A stretch of DNA of 64,000 nucleotides from Hormiphora californensis (GCA_020137815.1 CM035359.1:1528506-1592505); one strand, 5' to 3'. Shown: positions 45,389-58,700, numbered from the stretch's first letter. The notes: generated by a model not told the origin, from the letters alone. Translations and numbers: made by a program.

Positions 45389-46559
45389 CCAAAAACAGCA
45401 TCTGCACGCATTCCAACAAAAAAAAGTTGGAAATCGTGCAGATGATCCATGCGTTCTGAGCTGATATTGGTCTACCTGACGTGAATCTATTACATATTGC
45501 CCGCTCTAAAAGTGCAGTTTATTACACTTCCAGTATAACACTTAAGAATAGAGATATTTGTCATTTGGCCACCGATTGTCTGCATATAAGTAAGGACAGT
45601 ATGAGAAATTAAGCTACACTGATTCTACAGCATGTTATACCAACTAAAACATCAGGTTCAAAATTCAAATATTGATCAAATATTGATCAAATATTGATCA
45701 AATATTGATCGCAGACTGGCTGAGAGAGGCTGAAGAAAGAAGAGTGAAGACCATACACTCCGTTTTAAACGTTTTTCTCGATAAAAAACTATGCCTTGTA
45801 TGTCCAGACAATAATATCCACCGAAACAAACTCTGTATCGAAATACACACTCTCAAGGACTGCATGTTTGAAGGACAGCTAATTTATTTATTTATTGTTT
45901 GCATTATTTGTACAGTTTGTTTGACTTTGGTGGTCTGTCGGTGGGTTGATTAGTTGGTCTATTTATTTGTCGGTGGGTTGATTTGTTGGTCTATTTATTT
46001 GTCCAGATGTTCTAGTAACAGTGCTGCTTGTAGTCAAAATACCGTAATGAAAATACAGTAAGGAGACGCGCACGGTGCATAACGCACAGCAAAAAGTTCA
46101 TGTGTCAGCACGTACTAGCGCCCTGATTGGTCACGGTTGCGCGTCGTCTTACTGTATCTTTCGTTTTTCATTACCGTTTTCCCACTACAAGCGACCGTGT
46201 AACTGTTATGATCGTGTTTTGAATGTTCGTGGTATATGTTCGTGTTTTGTATGTTCGTGTTTTGTATGTTCGTGTTTATGTTCGTGTTTGTATGTTCGTG
46301 TTTTGTTATGCTCGTGTTTTGTATCTGTACCACTTTTGAAAGTGAGAGAGTATGTCAAGCGTAGGCTGTTGGTGCGTGCTCCATTATTTTACACTATAAA
46401 GTGGTATATATAAATGATTATATTACATTTACATTTACATTTACAAACTTGCATATATGACAACAAGAAGCCTTTAGTTTTCCGCTTTCGAACTCAACAT
46501 GTAAAAAAATGGCAAAAATGTGGTCCAATTTATCTGACTTTTGAGACAACTTTGAACCG
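45389..46559. other. Intergenic region, no gene recognised
   Basis: Contains a CAAATATTGAT tandem (about 45664-45708), a TTGTTGGTCTATTTATTTGTC duplication (about 45950-46000) and a TGTTCGTGTTTTGTA tandem (about 46210-46325). Only short open frames are present. It separates the convergent GAB-like and receptor genes. Confidence 0.5.
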
Positions 46560-48172
46560 CTACTCCACTGCACTGCTCAAAGTACAAGACCCATGTTCAG
46601 TTTCATTGCGACTTTTTAGCTCTGTCATCCTAATTTCAACTGGAACAATATCACCTGGAGTTACCTTCTTTTTAAACCGTAAAAACTCCACTATATCATC
46701 GTAAAGAATCAGTATGGGGTTGATGATGGAGTTGCAGGGTAGGAAGAAGATGGAGAAGTACCGGTACATGTGAGAGAAGTCAGAGTATTCGGTGTAGTGT
46801 ATCATGCAGACGATAATGAAAGGAATCCAAGTAAAGATGTCCGTGGTCACGATTACTGAAACTTTTCGCTGCAGTTTCCTATTCCTTTTCATCAGGGCGA
46901 CATTCGCATTTTCCCTTCCTGCCGCATCGCTAGATTTTAACGTAACAATGTTGATCACCAGATAACACAAAGCGATCACGATAACACACGTCAGATTACT
47001 CACATGGACCGCTCCTACGTACCAAATCTGGGGATTGTCAGTCCGAACGAAGAAGTTGAAAAGACAGATCCCACTGGTTGCGTAGAAACTCAGACTTTTG
47101 ACCCTTGGAGCGGTATCATTGTACATGTCCTGCACGAGGTATCGCAAATTTTCCCAATCCATCTCCTGGCTGCGTCCTCTCGCCGATCGAATCCGTCCGT
47201 AGTACCCTTGAAGAAATGTCACACTTGCATCTTTGTCGACTGACCCAACGAAGTATTTGCTGTTTTCATATACTACACTTTTCACAAAGAAATCCTCCAA
47301 CGTTGAGAAAACTGGAAGAGCAGCGATGAAACTCGCCATAACCGTTATCAAAAATGTCGCAGAGGCAAGCTTTACGAGATATTTCCGCTCCAGGTCAGTT
47401 TTTTGGGAAATTTGTGCGCTCAATATACCTTTCAACCTTATAAGACTCAAGAGGGACATCGAGTAGAGAGAGATGAGCGAGCCAACAGTGGACAGAATAC
47501 CAAGCAAGGGACAAAATGGCTTCGTAAGCCATTCAAACTGGGATTGGCAGGTGCTCTTGTTGAAAAAAGTGTCTCCAACAGCTGCACTGAGGAGAAAAAG
47601 TCCCTGTAACAGGTCTCCAAATGATATAACTGAAATAAAAGCTTTGTTGGTTCTACCACGGTTTGTTTCTAGTTCAAAGAACTCATTTAAGCCCTGTGCT
47701 AGGACAACGATGTTTAGAACCACTGCTACAATTCCGAGGACCCACGCAGAAACTTTCAAAAAATAACTAGGGAGAATCTTGACTGTAGTGGTACAGTCCT
47801 CGTTGCATTCATCAGAAAAGTCCTGGCAGTCAAAAATGCCGTCACACCTCCTAGACTTAGCAACAAACTCTCTGGTATTTGTGCATCGAAAGTTGTTCTC
47901 ACAACTTATCTCATCACTCTGGTCTCCGCAATCGTCCACAAGATCGCACACCGCGGAGTATGGTACACAGCGGAGGTTGGAACACCCAAAAATGCTGTTT
48001 GTGAATGTCCCGTTCGGGCCTTGCACAACTCTAGTCAGCTGGTGGTCAGTATCAATTGTAAGGAACCTTTGGGATACGGAGTGTGATGAAGCACACGAAC
48101 CCTCCAGAAGTGGTTTCAGCGGGCAGGAGACAGTGCAAACGCCCGTGCAAGATAGGTAGACGTACAGCTCTC
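46560..48172 (-). CDS. 7TM exon of the LDLa receptor
   Basis: One long open exon of about 530 codons carrying two LDLa modules, the whole seven-helix region and the cytoplasmic tail (FLRFKKKVTPGDIVPVEIRM...SSAVE). The open frame continues upstream of the GTG at 48026 through LYVYLSCTGVCTVSCPLKPL to an acceptor-like TTGTTGGAG, so it is an internal or terminal exon and not a separate gene. Confidence 0.8.
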
Positions 48173-51100
48173 CAACAAGAATTATTGCATTATGTATTCA
48201 TAATGCGGTGTTTCCCTGCCCCAGATGGGTGTAAAATTGATGACTAAGCTTCAAAACTTGATTTCCCGATGAATTTTGCACTCAAAGAGCAATTTTTGGC
48301 TGATACGATGTTAGTTGTTATGGTATCCAGGGTGGTTGCTATGGTAACCAAGGCAGTTGCTATGGTAACCAAGGCAGTTGCTATGATAACCAAGACAGTT
48401 ATTTAGGAGACCCTAGTTGGTTACCAAGTGCTTCAACTTTATATTACCCTCATCTTAACTCCAGTCACTTACAATTATTGTGTGATAGTAGTTTCATGCT
48501 TAGAAGACTTGCTACCACGTCATGGTACGGCTGTAGGGTACCCAAAGTGATTTCAGGTGAAAGTAGGAAGTGTTATTAGTGAGTAATTGCGCGCCACAAT
48601 GCATGTTAATCATTTCCTTTGTTGCATCAACAAAGTGTGAGCTGAAAGTTTTATGAAGGAGCAGACTTTGTTACTATGCGTAACGGTGGACGGACGGACG
48701 GACGGACATTTAGTTAACTCCACGATCTGCTGATTTCTAAACCCTGAATGATCTTTTTAGCACGTGCGTGCTAAAAACATCATCCCGGGTGAATGCCCTT
48801 CGGGCATTCACCCGGGCAGGGAAAAAATATCTTCACACGACTGTTGGCTTATCATTGGTAAGATCAGCTGAGTATTCATGGTATAGAGTGCTTTGGGGCC
48901 GATGTAAAATTCCATCTCCTTACACGCTCTTATGTGCTGGGAAAGGCTCTGTAGTCCCGGGAGACAATACATTAAATTCTTTTTATATCCTAATTCAGTT
49001 GTCCATACCTCGGCTCCAAGCTTATCGTTTCTCCTGGAGATCAAGCAGAGCGTATTGTCGCAGTAGTTTGTGTCCGTACAGGCTACATCGGATTTCAGTA
49101 AAGCGGTAGGATGACCAGGACATTTTAGCAATACCATCCCAAGGCAAGATGACGGACTAAGAGACTTGAGTTGTAATGTACGGTGGCAGATTCCGGCCAA
49201 GTGTTTTTTTAGTCAAGTGAAATATTTTTGCTTGAAGTTTTATAAAAAATTTATTTCAAAATAAAAATAAACATGTCGTTAAAATTATTGGCCGGAATCT
49301 GCCACGCGAGTGGCAGATCTCGGCCAAGATTCTAAAAAAACCTTGGCCAGAATCTGCCAACCACGTGGCAGATTCCGGCCAACAAACTGAAACTTACTTA
49401 TATCAAAGCGAAAACCGCTGTACCCGACTAATTTTGATACGCTGAATCACGTGAGCAACTCTTCCAATCCCTCAGAGGTCGGGAAAGTGTCCTAATTGAG
49501 CATAATAGGGTCTAATTGACCCCACTTACAACTTTTCACCTGGAAACGATAGACGCTTATGTGAAGGCACTTTTCCGACTAATTTTGATAAGCTGAATCA
49601 CGTAAGCTATTTTTCAAAGCCCCCCGAGGTCGGGAAAGTGCCCTAATTGAGCAATTAAGGCCAATTAGACCTAATTATACTTAATTAGGCCAAATTCCCG
49701 ACCTCGGAGGGCTTGGAAAAGTTGCTTACGTGATTCAGCGTATCAAAATTAGTCGGAAAAGTGCCTTCACATAAGCGTCTATCGTTTCCAGGTGAAAAGT
49801 TGTAAGTGGGGTCAATTAGACCCTATTATGCTCAATTAGGACACTTTCCCGACCTCTGAGGGATTGGAAAAGTTGCTTACGTGATTCAGCGTATCAAAAT
49901 TAGTCGGGTACAGCGGTTTTCGCTTTGATATAAGTAAGTTTCAGTTTGTTGGCCGGAATCTGCCACGTGGTTGGCAGATTCTGGCCAAGGTTTTTTTAGA
50001 ATTTTGGCCGAGATCTGCCACTCGCGTGGCAGATTCCGGCCAATAATTTTAACGACATGTTTATTTTTATTTTGAAATAAAATTTTTATAAAACTTCAAA
50101 CAAAAATATTTCACTTGATTGAAAAAAACTCTTGGCCGGAATCTGCCACCGTAGTAATGTCCCAAGGCCACACTTCGTGTACCATTTTCTATTATTTTCA
50201 TCATCGCCATTTTCACAGTCCTCGATACCATCTCCGATCCAGTTGTCCGGGATTTTAAGAGGCATCCTATCTCGAGCCATGTACTTTCTAATGCATGTGA
50301 AGTTTTCCACCATATAACTACACGTACTCCCACTCTCATCCGCCCCACCGGCACAATCTTCCTGGCCGTTGCAGAGGAGGTGTTTGTGAAGAGTACACCC
50401 CCATCCCGGTCGTGGACACACCTTATCAATACCATCATCACACAACTGTTTGTGCTTTGTTATCGACCCGCAAACCATTCGCTTGGAAATGGTGGTCGGA
50501 TACCCATTTACATTGCAAACTAAAGGAGAGCTAGCTGGTGAATCAGGTTCAGCTTTTGTCGAGCAGTTCATCTGGTCACGGTAGTTACTACAAACGAGGT
50601 TAGATTCTTTATAACTATCTACAGGCCCACACATGTTATCCTCGGTGAGTATTCGCCAATGCGCCATGGTGATAAAATTTGAGTACGGGCAAATGTCAAT
50701 TTGCTGTGATTTACATGATTCCTCATCTCTATTATCAAAACAGTTTTTGACCCCATCACAAACGTACGTCGGTTTTATATACACTTTGGAACCTGACCGA
50801 GATTTGCAAAAAATACCAATCGTCCGACCGTAGCAGTTAGCTTCGTCGGAACACGAGTCGCAATAACACTTTTCATCGCAATAGCTCCCCGCACTAACAA
50901 TATACTCTTCGTTAAGCCCCATTCTCCAGTCTCTTATACATCGCCTCGGGGTATTCCACTCACTATACTCACACCCATACTCGTCGACAGGGATGCCTCC
51001 GATGGTGTTTAAACAGTTTGCTATGCTATTACACTGAAAAACACGGCTAGTGCTGGAACCATATGAACTGCGAATGAAATCCGAAGGGACTTTCAATACA

Positions 51101-51463
51101 CACGGACGGGCCAGACACACTGCTTCATTTTCTTGTAAGGCTGCCCCGTAGACAATGTCCTTGTTACACTTGTTACTACCGCACATCTGGTAGGACGACG
51201 GATCATCTGGACAGATGATGGACAGCTCTGCATCTGCATTACAATGTTTGTTATAAACCCAATAAAACAAGTTCTTAGTCGGTTCACTGAACGGACACCG
51301 AGTCGCCTTTCTGCCATGCACAATGCACTGCTCTCGGAGGTAATTCGTGTCATCGGCGATGATGGTGCATTTCGAAGACGGTGAGCCGGTTAAGTTTTTC
51401 CGATCATAAATATCGGTATGCTGGTTTATTCCCCATTCCGTTCCATCTTTGTACCATGCATCT
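46560..51463 (-). CDS. LDLa-repeat class A 7TM receptor (GRL101-like), interrupted
   Basis: Minus strand. Ectodomain exon 51463-50160 (starting after CTCCTCAG) continues, across an insertion, to 49172-about 48830. The membrane exon is about 48172-46560 (stop). The ectodomain has many Cys and several LDLa-type CDGxxDCxxxxDE modules (GVKNCFDNRDEESC, CNGQEDCAGGADESGSTC, DGIEDCENGDDEN). The membrane exon adds two more (CDLVDDCGDQSDEISC, CDGIFDCQDFSDEC), then seven hydrophobic segments: TM1 VSAWVLGIVAVVLNIVVLAQ, TM3 LYSMSLLSLIRLK, TM6 IFTWIPFIIVCMI, TM7 LPCNSIINPILILYDD. NP-x2-L replaces NPxxY and LIR replaces DRY. This architecture is known from snail GRL101 and related receptors. The ligand is unknown. 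A hairpin MITE (48737-48829) sits at the end of the ectodomain exon and may have displaced its donor. Confidence 0.75.
48335..48390 (+). promoter_or_regulatory. Three tandem X-box-like motifs (21-bp spacing)
   Basis: GTTGCTATGGTAAC at 48335 and 48356 and GTTGCTATGATAAC at 48377, with a weaker copy near 48314. The spacing is exactly 21 bp, two helical turns. The motif matches the RFX X-box. It lies in the intron between the two receptor exons. Confidence 0.4.
48737..48829. mobile_element. CCCGGGTGAATGCC hairpin MITE
   Basis: TTTCTAAACCCTGAATG, TTTTTAGCACGTGCGTGCTAAA, then the palindrome CCCGGGTGAATGCC-CTTC-GGGCATTCACCCGG and GGGAAAAAA. It ends inside the reading frame of the receptor ectodomain exon. 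Confidence 0.7.
49179..50153. mobile_element. Foldback element inside the receptor exon
   Basis: 975 bp, almost a perfect palindrome (arms about 480 bp, centre near 49668). Ends TACGGTGGCAGATTCCGGCC and complement, flanked by a 6-bp duplication GTAATG (49173-49178, 50154-50159). TGGCAGATTCCGGCCAA recurs inside each arm. Removing the element plus one duplication rejoins the receptor codons in frame (GLGTL-QLKSLSPSS). Confidence 0.88.
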
Positions 51464-51688
51464 GAGGAGATTTATGTCTCCTTATGATTCGATATAAAGG
51501 CTATTTGACTCGGTTGTGTTTCACAATAATTGTCAATCAATTATTGATCAATTATTGATGACGACAATTACAATTATCTGTATTGTATGATGCCTCCGTC
51601 GAACAAAGTAGAAAGAAAGTTAGTATGATGGCCATTAAGAGACAACACCAATTGCTACAAAGACTTATTAAAGACTAATATTACACGG
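51464..51688. other. Upstream flank of the receptor gene
   Basis: No further exon is recognised, though a signal-peptide exon is expected. The acceptor TCTCCTCAG at 51464 implies at least one upstream exon. Confidence 0.4.
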
Positions 51689-51964
51689 CGTCATACACAT
51701 TTTTATTTGGAATTTCTATCTGGGATTTCTATTTGGAATTTCTATCTGGAAGAACCGCACGTGCAGATGCGCCGCGCCGCGGCTTAAATTCACGTGCGAG
51801 ATTAAAGAGAGAGACGCACATTAACGTTGTACGTTTGTCTCTCACTCTCTCTTGAAAACCCGCACGTGCAGATGCGCCGCGCCGCGGCTCAAATTCACGT
51901 GCGTGTTATACAGATTCTGACAGAAAATACGAGCACAAAATTCCATATAAAAATGTGTATGACG
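51689..51964. mobile_element. MITE with CGTCATACACATTTTTAT ends
   Basis: Inverted ends CGTCATACACATTTTTAT / ATAAAAATGTGTATGACG. Inside, CCGCACGTGCAGATGCGCCG blocks occur twice, 109 bp apart. Confidence 0.75.
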
Positions 51965-52313
51965 GACTGTAAGTTAAGAATTATCTGCATTATATAGGTG
52001 GTTTGTTTTGTTTTATTTCAAACTCAGAGCGAATGCAAAGTTGTGAAATTAAAGATTTCTCGGACCAATCATAATGCAGCTCGTCAAACTAAAATCAAGT
52101 ACAATTGAATAAATTCTTCTTTATTTATATTTTTCAAATATATATGAAGAAATAAGAAATTGCAATTTTATTTGAGCTCCTAGTTAAAAGATATCTAGCG
52201 TTAAGAAATTCGTCTTGTATCTCATATAGTAACGCATATTTAATATGCACAAATTATATGTGCTATTTATAGTACAGTTGGACCCCGATTTAAAGGCACC
52301 CCGATTTGTTGTA
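51965..52313. other. AT-rich intergenic region
   Basis: Nothing coding is seen. A second, partial pogo-like end (CAGTTGGACCCCGATTTAAA, 52275) directly precedes the complete element at 52314. Confidence 0.4.
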
Positions 52314-52488
52314 CAGTCGGACCCCGATTTACCGGGCCCCGATTTACCGGAACCCCGATTTACCGGGAGCATAATCTTCCCCCGAAATAGGAAATTAACA
52401 GTATTTGACCCCGATATAATACCGGGCACCCCGATTTACCGGGCAAAACCCTTTCCCCCGAGCATCCCGGTAAATCGGGGTCCGACTG
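52314..52488. mobile_element. Short pogo-like MITE
   Basis: 175 bp, CAGTCGGACCCCGATTTACC and complement, TA on both sides. The interior is mostly CCCCGATTTACCGGG repeats. Confidence 0.75.
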
Positions 52489-52504
52489 TATTTCCATTAC
52501 AGAT

Positions 52505-52589
52505 TTCTAAACCCCTACAATGCCTTTTTGCAAAAAGACATCCGGCTAAATGCCGTCGTCATTCACCCCGCACCCGGGCGGGAAAAAAA
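52505..52589. mobile_element. CCCGGGTGAATGCC hairpin MITE, degenerate
   Basis: TTCTAAACCCCTACAATGCC, ATTCACCCC, CCCGGGCGGGAAAAAAA, followed by TTTAGCACGTGCGTGCTAAA. The hairpin is decayed by substitutions. Confidence 0.6.
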
Positions 52590-52646
52590 GTTTAGCACGT
52601 GCGTGCTAAAGATCAAATCAGGGGCTGCCTCCGGTACCATAATAAT

Positions 52647-52755
52647 TAGGAACCGACCGAATCAGGAAACACTGGTCCCTGATAGGCTGATAACCAGTCA
52701 CGTGACCTAAATAACGAGTTCTGATTGGTTGTTTACTTATTTCGGTCGGTTCCTG
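52647..52755. mobile_element. hAT MITE copy 5
   Basis: 109 bp, left end TAGGAACC (first base changed), right end GGTTCCTG, perfect duplication ATAATAAT. It lies 37 bp upstream of the CatSper start codon. Confidence 0.9.
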
Positions 52756-52791
52756 ATAATAATGCTTTTTTTCTCAAATTTTCTGCAGCTA

Positions 52792-55700
52792 ATGTCGAGT
52801 GATGATGATAGATCGAGTATTCTCTCGGGGAGTATGTCAATTAAAGGACCCCTGGGAAAAAGAAAATCCACCGATTCACGGATTAGCGTAGGTTAGTTTA
52901 CGAAGTTTAGAGCGAGCGTGCTCTAAGCTCTTTGCGAGGGTTCGTTAGGTCAACTGCAACGGTGATCAATTCTCTCAAAGCAATTTCATGTTTCTCCAGG
53001 ATCCGCAATACCGAAATTGTCAAAAGTTCGTTTTGGAGGAGATGACTATGAAGACGAAATAATCGTTCCCGCACAACGACCCTCCGTAGCAGAGGTATAT
53101 TGGACATTGCTTGTTTCAAGATGACTTTTTTAAATAAAATCTAATACACATAAGATTTAGATTCACATAAGAGTAAAATACACTTGAAGCGCTTGTAACT
53201 TCTGTTTCCCCAGTCAGGGACGCTCCCCGACCGAAGGCAAAGCGTCGCCCCGATGCCCAACCTAACTATGAATCGAGCAGGTGTTAGTGGAGGGGGAGGA
53301 GGATTGAAGCCGGATTCGAATCGTAAGTACAGCAGTTCCTAATACAAGAATTTAGAATATGTGTAGCACTGTTAGGTGTTGAAATATAATAACCTATTTA
53401 GCGTTTGGTTTCTTATGCTTCACTAATATAATATGAATGAGCACACAAGAAACCACTACGCGTTTTCAATTTTCGATTCTGATTTATTATTAAAATATCC
53501 CAAACCACTATTTAACTCTCTCACAGGGGATCCACCTAGACGTTTGTCTGTCTGGGGTGAGCAACTACACGAGCGCCTTTTCGCTAAGAAAGATATGAAG
53601 GAAGTTATGAGGGATAAACTGAAGATGAACCTAAAACAAGACGGTAGCTCAGCTCCACAAATAAATCACACAGATATAAAGTAGGTTATGTAGATACTAT
53701 TATTGCTACTTGTTTTGTTCAAATGAGCTGGGTCGATGGGGGGGGGGGGGGGTCGAGTTAGTAAACTTTCAGATTACATGTTCATTTGTTCCCTTGTTTA
53801 TTTTCTATCTTCAGTTCGATTGTTGACATTGATGAGGGAGACCGTGCCGATATGGTCAAGGAGAAATTTCAATCGGGTAGGTGCCAGGAACCGACCGAAT
53901 CAGGAAATACTGGTCTCTGATTGGCTGATGACCAGTCACGTGACCTAAATACCGAGTTCTGATTGGTTGTTTACTTGTTTCGGTCGGTTCCTGGTAGGTG
54001 TCTTTCAAATTATTAACCCTGTTACTCCTGATACCCTTGCATTATATTCAATTAGTTTGTATTTCATGCCTATGCTATAATAATCATGCTAGCAGCTCAA
54101 ATGTTAAAACTCTTCACCAGATTTCATCGAAAGTACGGCGTTTAGGACTTTCATTCTGATCACCATTGTCATCAACTCAGTTTTTATAGCGCTCCAAACT
54201 GACAAAGGAATGGTAAGTGGGATTCTCAATCATGCGGACCACTCTCTTTCTCTAAATGATTTCTGTCTCCGTAATCTGTATCTTTCTCTCAATCTATACT
54301 CATCTCAATCCTCTCGCGAATGAAATACAGCTGAACAATGGTATTTATTATTTGGAAGTTTTAACGAATCTGGTTTTTAGGAGCAGCGGCTAGGATTCAT
54401 GTTTTCAGCAGCGGACCAGCTGATTCTGACAATATTCATCTGTGAAATCCTACTCAAGTGGTACGGGGGATTCTTCACTTACTGGAAGGTAAACTAATAC
54501 ACTTTCATCTCTTCTTCCTTCCTGATTCTCCCTCCTGGCACCGAGTGTAAGATATGTATCTTAATGGTAAGAGATTGTTCTCCGTACACATTTCTGACTT
54601 TCTGGAACGCGAACAAATCAGTTTGAATTTTCAGTCTACGCTCTAAGAGCTAGCAGGAGATCATGTATCCTCTTTAACAGTCGGACCCCGATTTACCGGG
54701 ATGCTCGGGGGAAATGGTTTGGGGGGGGGGGGGGGGGTTCAACCCTAAAAATTTCCATTGATACCCACTTTTTTGGCAAATGGAAATTTTATATTGGAAA
54801 GGAATGACAACCTTTGCACTTGCCAGCGCAGTGATTTTTAGAAATTTTTAGAATTTTTTGGAAATTTTTGGAAATTTTTTGGAAATTTTTGGAAATTTTT
54901 AGAAATTTTTAGAGATTTATGGTCAATGGAAATTTTTGGAAGTTTTTAGTAAATGGAAATAAATGGAAATTTTTAGAAGTTTTTAGAAGTTTATCGGTAA
55001 CCCAATTCCAAGCTAATGACAGGTTATCTTTGCATGTTTTCGACAGTAAGTTAGTTATACACGCTACATCCATGATCTACAGTGATCTAGCTTAAAAAAG
55101 AGTTTAAAGTTTCTACTTTACCGGGAGGATAAACTTCCCCCGAAATATTTCACTGAAAATTTCAAATTTTCTAATTTTCTAATTAGCCATGACGTCATGT
55201 GATCTGAGATCTCTATCGAATCGTGAATGGATGCGTGACGACTAATCAGGGTGGTAGAGGTGGAGAATCACATATCATACGTTGTAAGAGGCCATAGTAT
55301 CGATACATCTTCTTCTTCTCCTGAGGGGTGCCTGGGAAAAACCCACTAGGAACTATCGCTTACGCGATTTGGTCGGCACTTGTGGAGTTCGTGAAGTGTG
55401 GCCTCCGAAGGGGTGGTGAAGAAGAGATGGAAGCCCACCCCCCACAGACGTCCGGAACCACCCGCAGGCGGGTTCCTTCGGAAAGTGGGTAAGGTGGTCT
55501 TCCATCTCTGATGGAAGAAGAAAGTGTTGCCCTCTGCAGTCTGTGCTCTCGGTTCGTGGTATGGTGTCCTTTGTCTAGTCTCGTTCATTCGCCCCTCATT
55601 TTCGTTTTAGTCTTGTCAGCTTCAGCCATCTAATCTTGATCTTGAGTTTATTTTTCCGATCTTGTGCTGCAGTTTGTTGTATGGTCCGTTATTTGTGAGG

Positions 55701-58700
55701 AGATGTGTTAGTGTTTTGAATTTATTTCCCTGCCCGGGTGAATGCCGAAGGCATTCACCCGGATGCCTTTTTACTTTGTAGTTTGTAAAAGGCATAGCAG
55801 GGTTAGAATTCGAAAACGACATTTTGGTATACTAACTAATCGGTAGAGGGACCTTTTTGGTCACACTTTCGTTGCGAGGGGCAACCTCGTGGCGCGCACG
55901 ATCTGACACTTGCGGAGTAACATGCGCAAACAATTGAAATTTTATGAGGGGCGCGCGGCTATAAACTGTAACGCGCGGCAAAATTTATTTTATATCGGCC
56001 GCACGTTTTGATTGGGGAAAATGGAGAAATTGAAAAATCTGTTCTGCGTTTTGTTCAAAAATTCGAAAAACACAAATCCCCATTTTGCGGATAGCTTACT
56101 CGACACTCGTTGGGCGAGTTAAATGGCAAATCGAAGAGGGCAGGGAAACGTAGCATTATGGATACATAATGCAAATAATTCTTGTTACTCGATATGTGAG
56201 ACCTATAGCTATATTCTGGATATGTGAGACCTATTATATTCTATAGATCTGTCTGATCAGGTCCAATTAGGTTATTGAGCTGAACTAGCAAGGATATGTT
56301 CTCAGTCTACAGTTGATACATGATCACCTACTCTAACTAATCGAGTGATTGGGTAAAGTGGCAGAAAATCACACAGGTACCCGACTCATCGAGTATACCA
56401 TTAGCCGGTAGATATCACGATACGTGATCTCTAAGTCTAATGAGGTCGCAGTATCGATACCCGTCTTGTATTATGTAGAATCGACGATACGTGATTCCCC
56501 ACCGCTTCATAATTTAACCGATTGATGGTCTGACGGAATTATTGTCTGAAGTTCATTAAAGCACCTTAATAACAATGCTGCAGTTACTAATATGCTGAGC
56601 AAAGCTTGTGTCATTGAAACTGCTTCTGGGCACGAAAATTATATTTCAAAAGGGTCAAAAATGCATCACCCCGATATACCGGGCACCCCGATTTACCGGA
56701 CAAAATTTCTAAAAATTTCTAAAAATTTCCATCGATACCCGGATTTTGGCAAATGGAAATGGAAATTTTTAGGTTGAACCCCCCCTGGTTTTGCCCGGTA
56801 AATCGGGTTCCAACTGTATATATCCTATAACAACTTGCTTATCTATTTAGTATTTATTTACCATGACAATTGACAAACAGAATCGTTTCTTAGAGGACTA
56901 TAGACACAGAATTTACGGTATGAATAAAAATAATTAAGAGATACGCATGCATAATATAATTTTACTGTTTACATAACCGTTGACGACACTCGGGATGTTC
57001 TAGCTAAAGCGTTCATTGCCACTTGACTAGTTGAAACCCTAGTTCGCTACCACTTGACTAGTTGTTGAAACCCTAGTTGTTAAAGCGTTCATTGCCACTT
57101 GACTAGTTGAAACCCTAGTTGTTAATTGGTAATGAAATTCCCCCTCTGCGCTAGCTCACGGAGGGGTAATAATATCGCTCTTACATCCGGAAAAAAATTC
57201 ATGTGTCCAAACTACAAAACAGAAAGTTCTAATTTTTTGAACATACCGAGGAAATTGTCTGAGCTACCCTTACATACCAGAATTTTTCGATATTTTGGCC
57301 ATTAACACTGTTTTTGTTTTTGGAAAACTATGAAGATGCTGGAATTTGGCTATAAAAAACTTCAGGAATGTGCAAAATGCCATTCCAAATGTATTAGAGG
57401 TGGATTCATTCATAACTAAGCTATAGTCTAGTCAGAATAAATTCCACAAGATTGGAATTTCATGACCATATATGGAGGTATGTGATACACCTTTGTTGTT
57501 AAACATGTGGTGGAATCGCTACCGGTCGCTACTTTCTGTAGAATGCAGGTCCTGGTTACTATACAAACTACATAGTACCATACGTTTTAGATAGGTTTTA
57601 GACAAGTTTTCGATAACTTTTCATGAGAAGGTCCTGTAAATTTTCATTTTTAGGTAGGCGGTATTGTAACCCCTATATGCAATACAGTCGGACCCCGATT
57701 TAACGGCACCCTCGGGGGAAAGGGTTTTGTCCGTTAAATCGGGGTGTCCGTTAAATCGGGGTAGAGCATATTTGGCCCATAAAACCCTATTTTTGTCCAA
57801 AATGTTATACTAAAACACATCTAAGTGTTCTATGCAATGTCCATGAATTGATTACATGATCATTTCTGATTAGAAAAATAAAAATTTTTTTAATTTCAAA
57901 AAAAGTTATAAAAACTTTCTAAGGTACTACATCAACCACGTCCGAATCGTTTATCGAATCAGTGCATCTTATCGCATGTCTTGCTGCTAATTAGACGGTT
58001 CGAAACGAACCGATATGTGATACCATGCCGAATCGGGGCACTTTAAGCGGGGTGAGAAAGAATTCGAATTTAAAAATATATTTTTCTCTGAAAATTCATG
58101 GGGAGCATCGATCAAAGCATTGACAATCAATCTGTAAAATTTTGCAAAAAAAGTTATGAAAATTTTTCAAAGGTATATCAACCACGTCCGAATCGTGTTT
58201 CGAATCAGTGCATCTTATCGCACTTCCTGTCGCTAATTAGACGGTTCGAAACGAACCGATACGTGATCCCCATGGGGCCAGTTTAACAAACGTCAAAATT
58301 GCGATTCGATGGAGCCTCATGGGGATCACATATCTGTTCGTTTCAAACCGTCTAATTACCGGCAAGACATGCAATAAGATGCACCGATTCGAAACACGAT
58401 TCGGACGTGGGTGATACACCTTTGAAAAATTTTCAAAAAATTTTCAAAAATTTTCAAAAAAAAACTCAAAAAATTTTGGGGGAAATTTATCCTGCCGTTA
58501 AATCGGGGTGCCGCTAAATCGGGGGCCGTTAAATCGGGGTCCGACTGTAATAGGGGTGATTTCGTAACCAAAGTTGTTAAAGGGTTCGCAACCACGTGAC
58601 TCGTCTCCGTTTCCTTGGCAGCCCTTCTTATCTCCTACAAATCACCCTCCACCAAAATGTCCTGATTGCCTGGATTCGGAAAAAGTAAATGCACGGGTTG

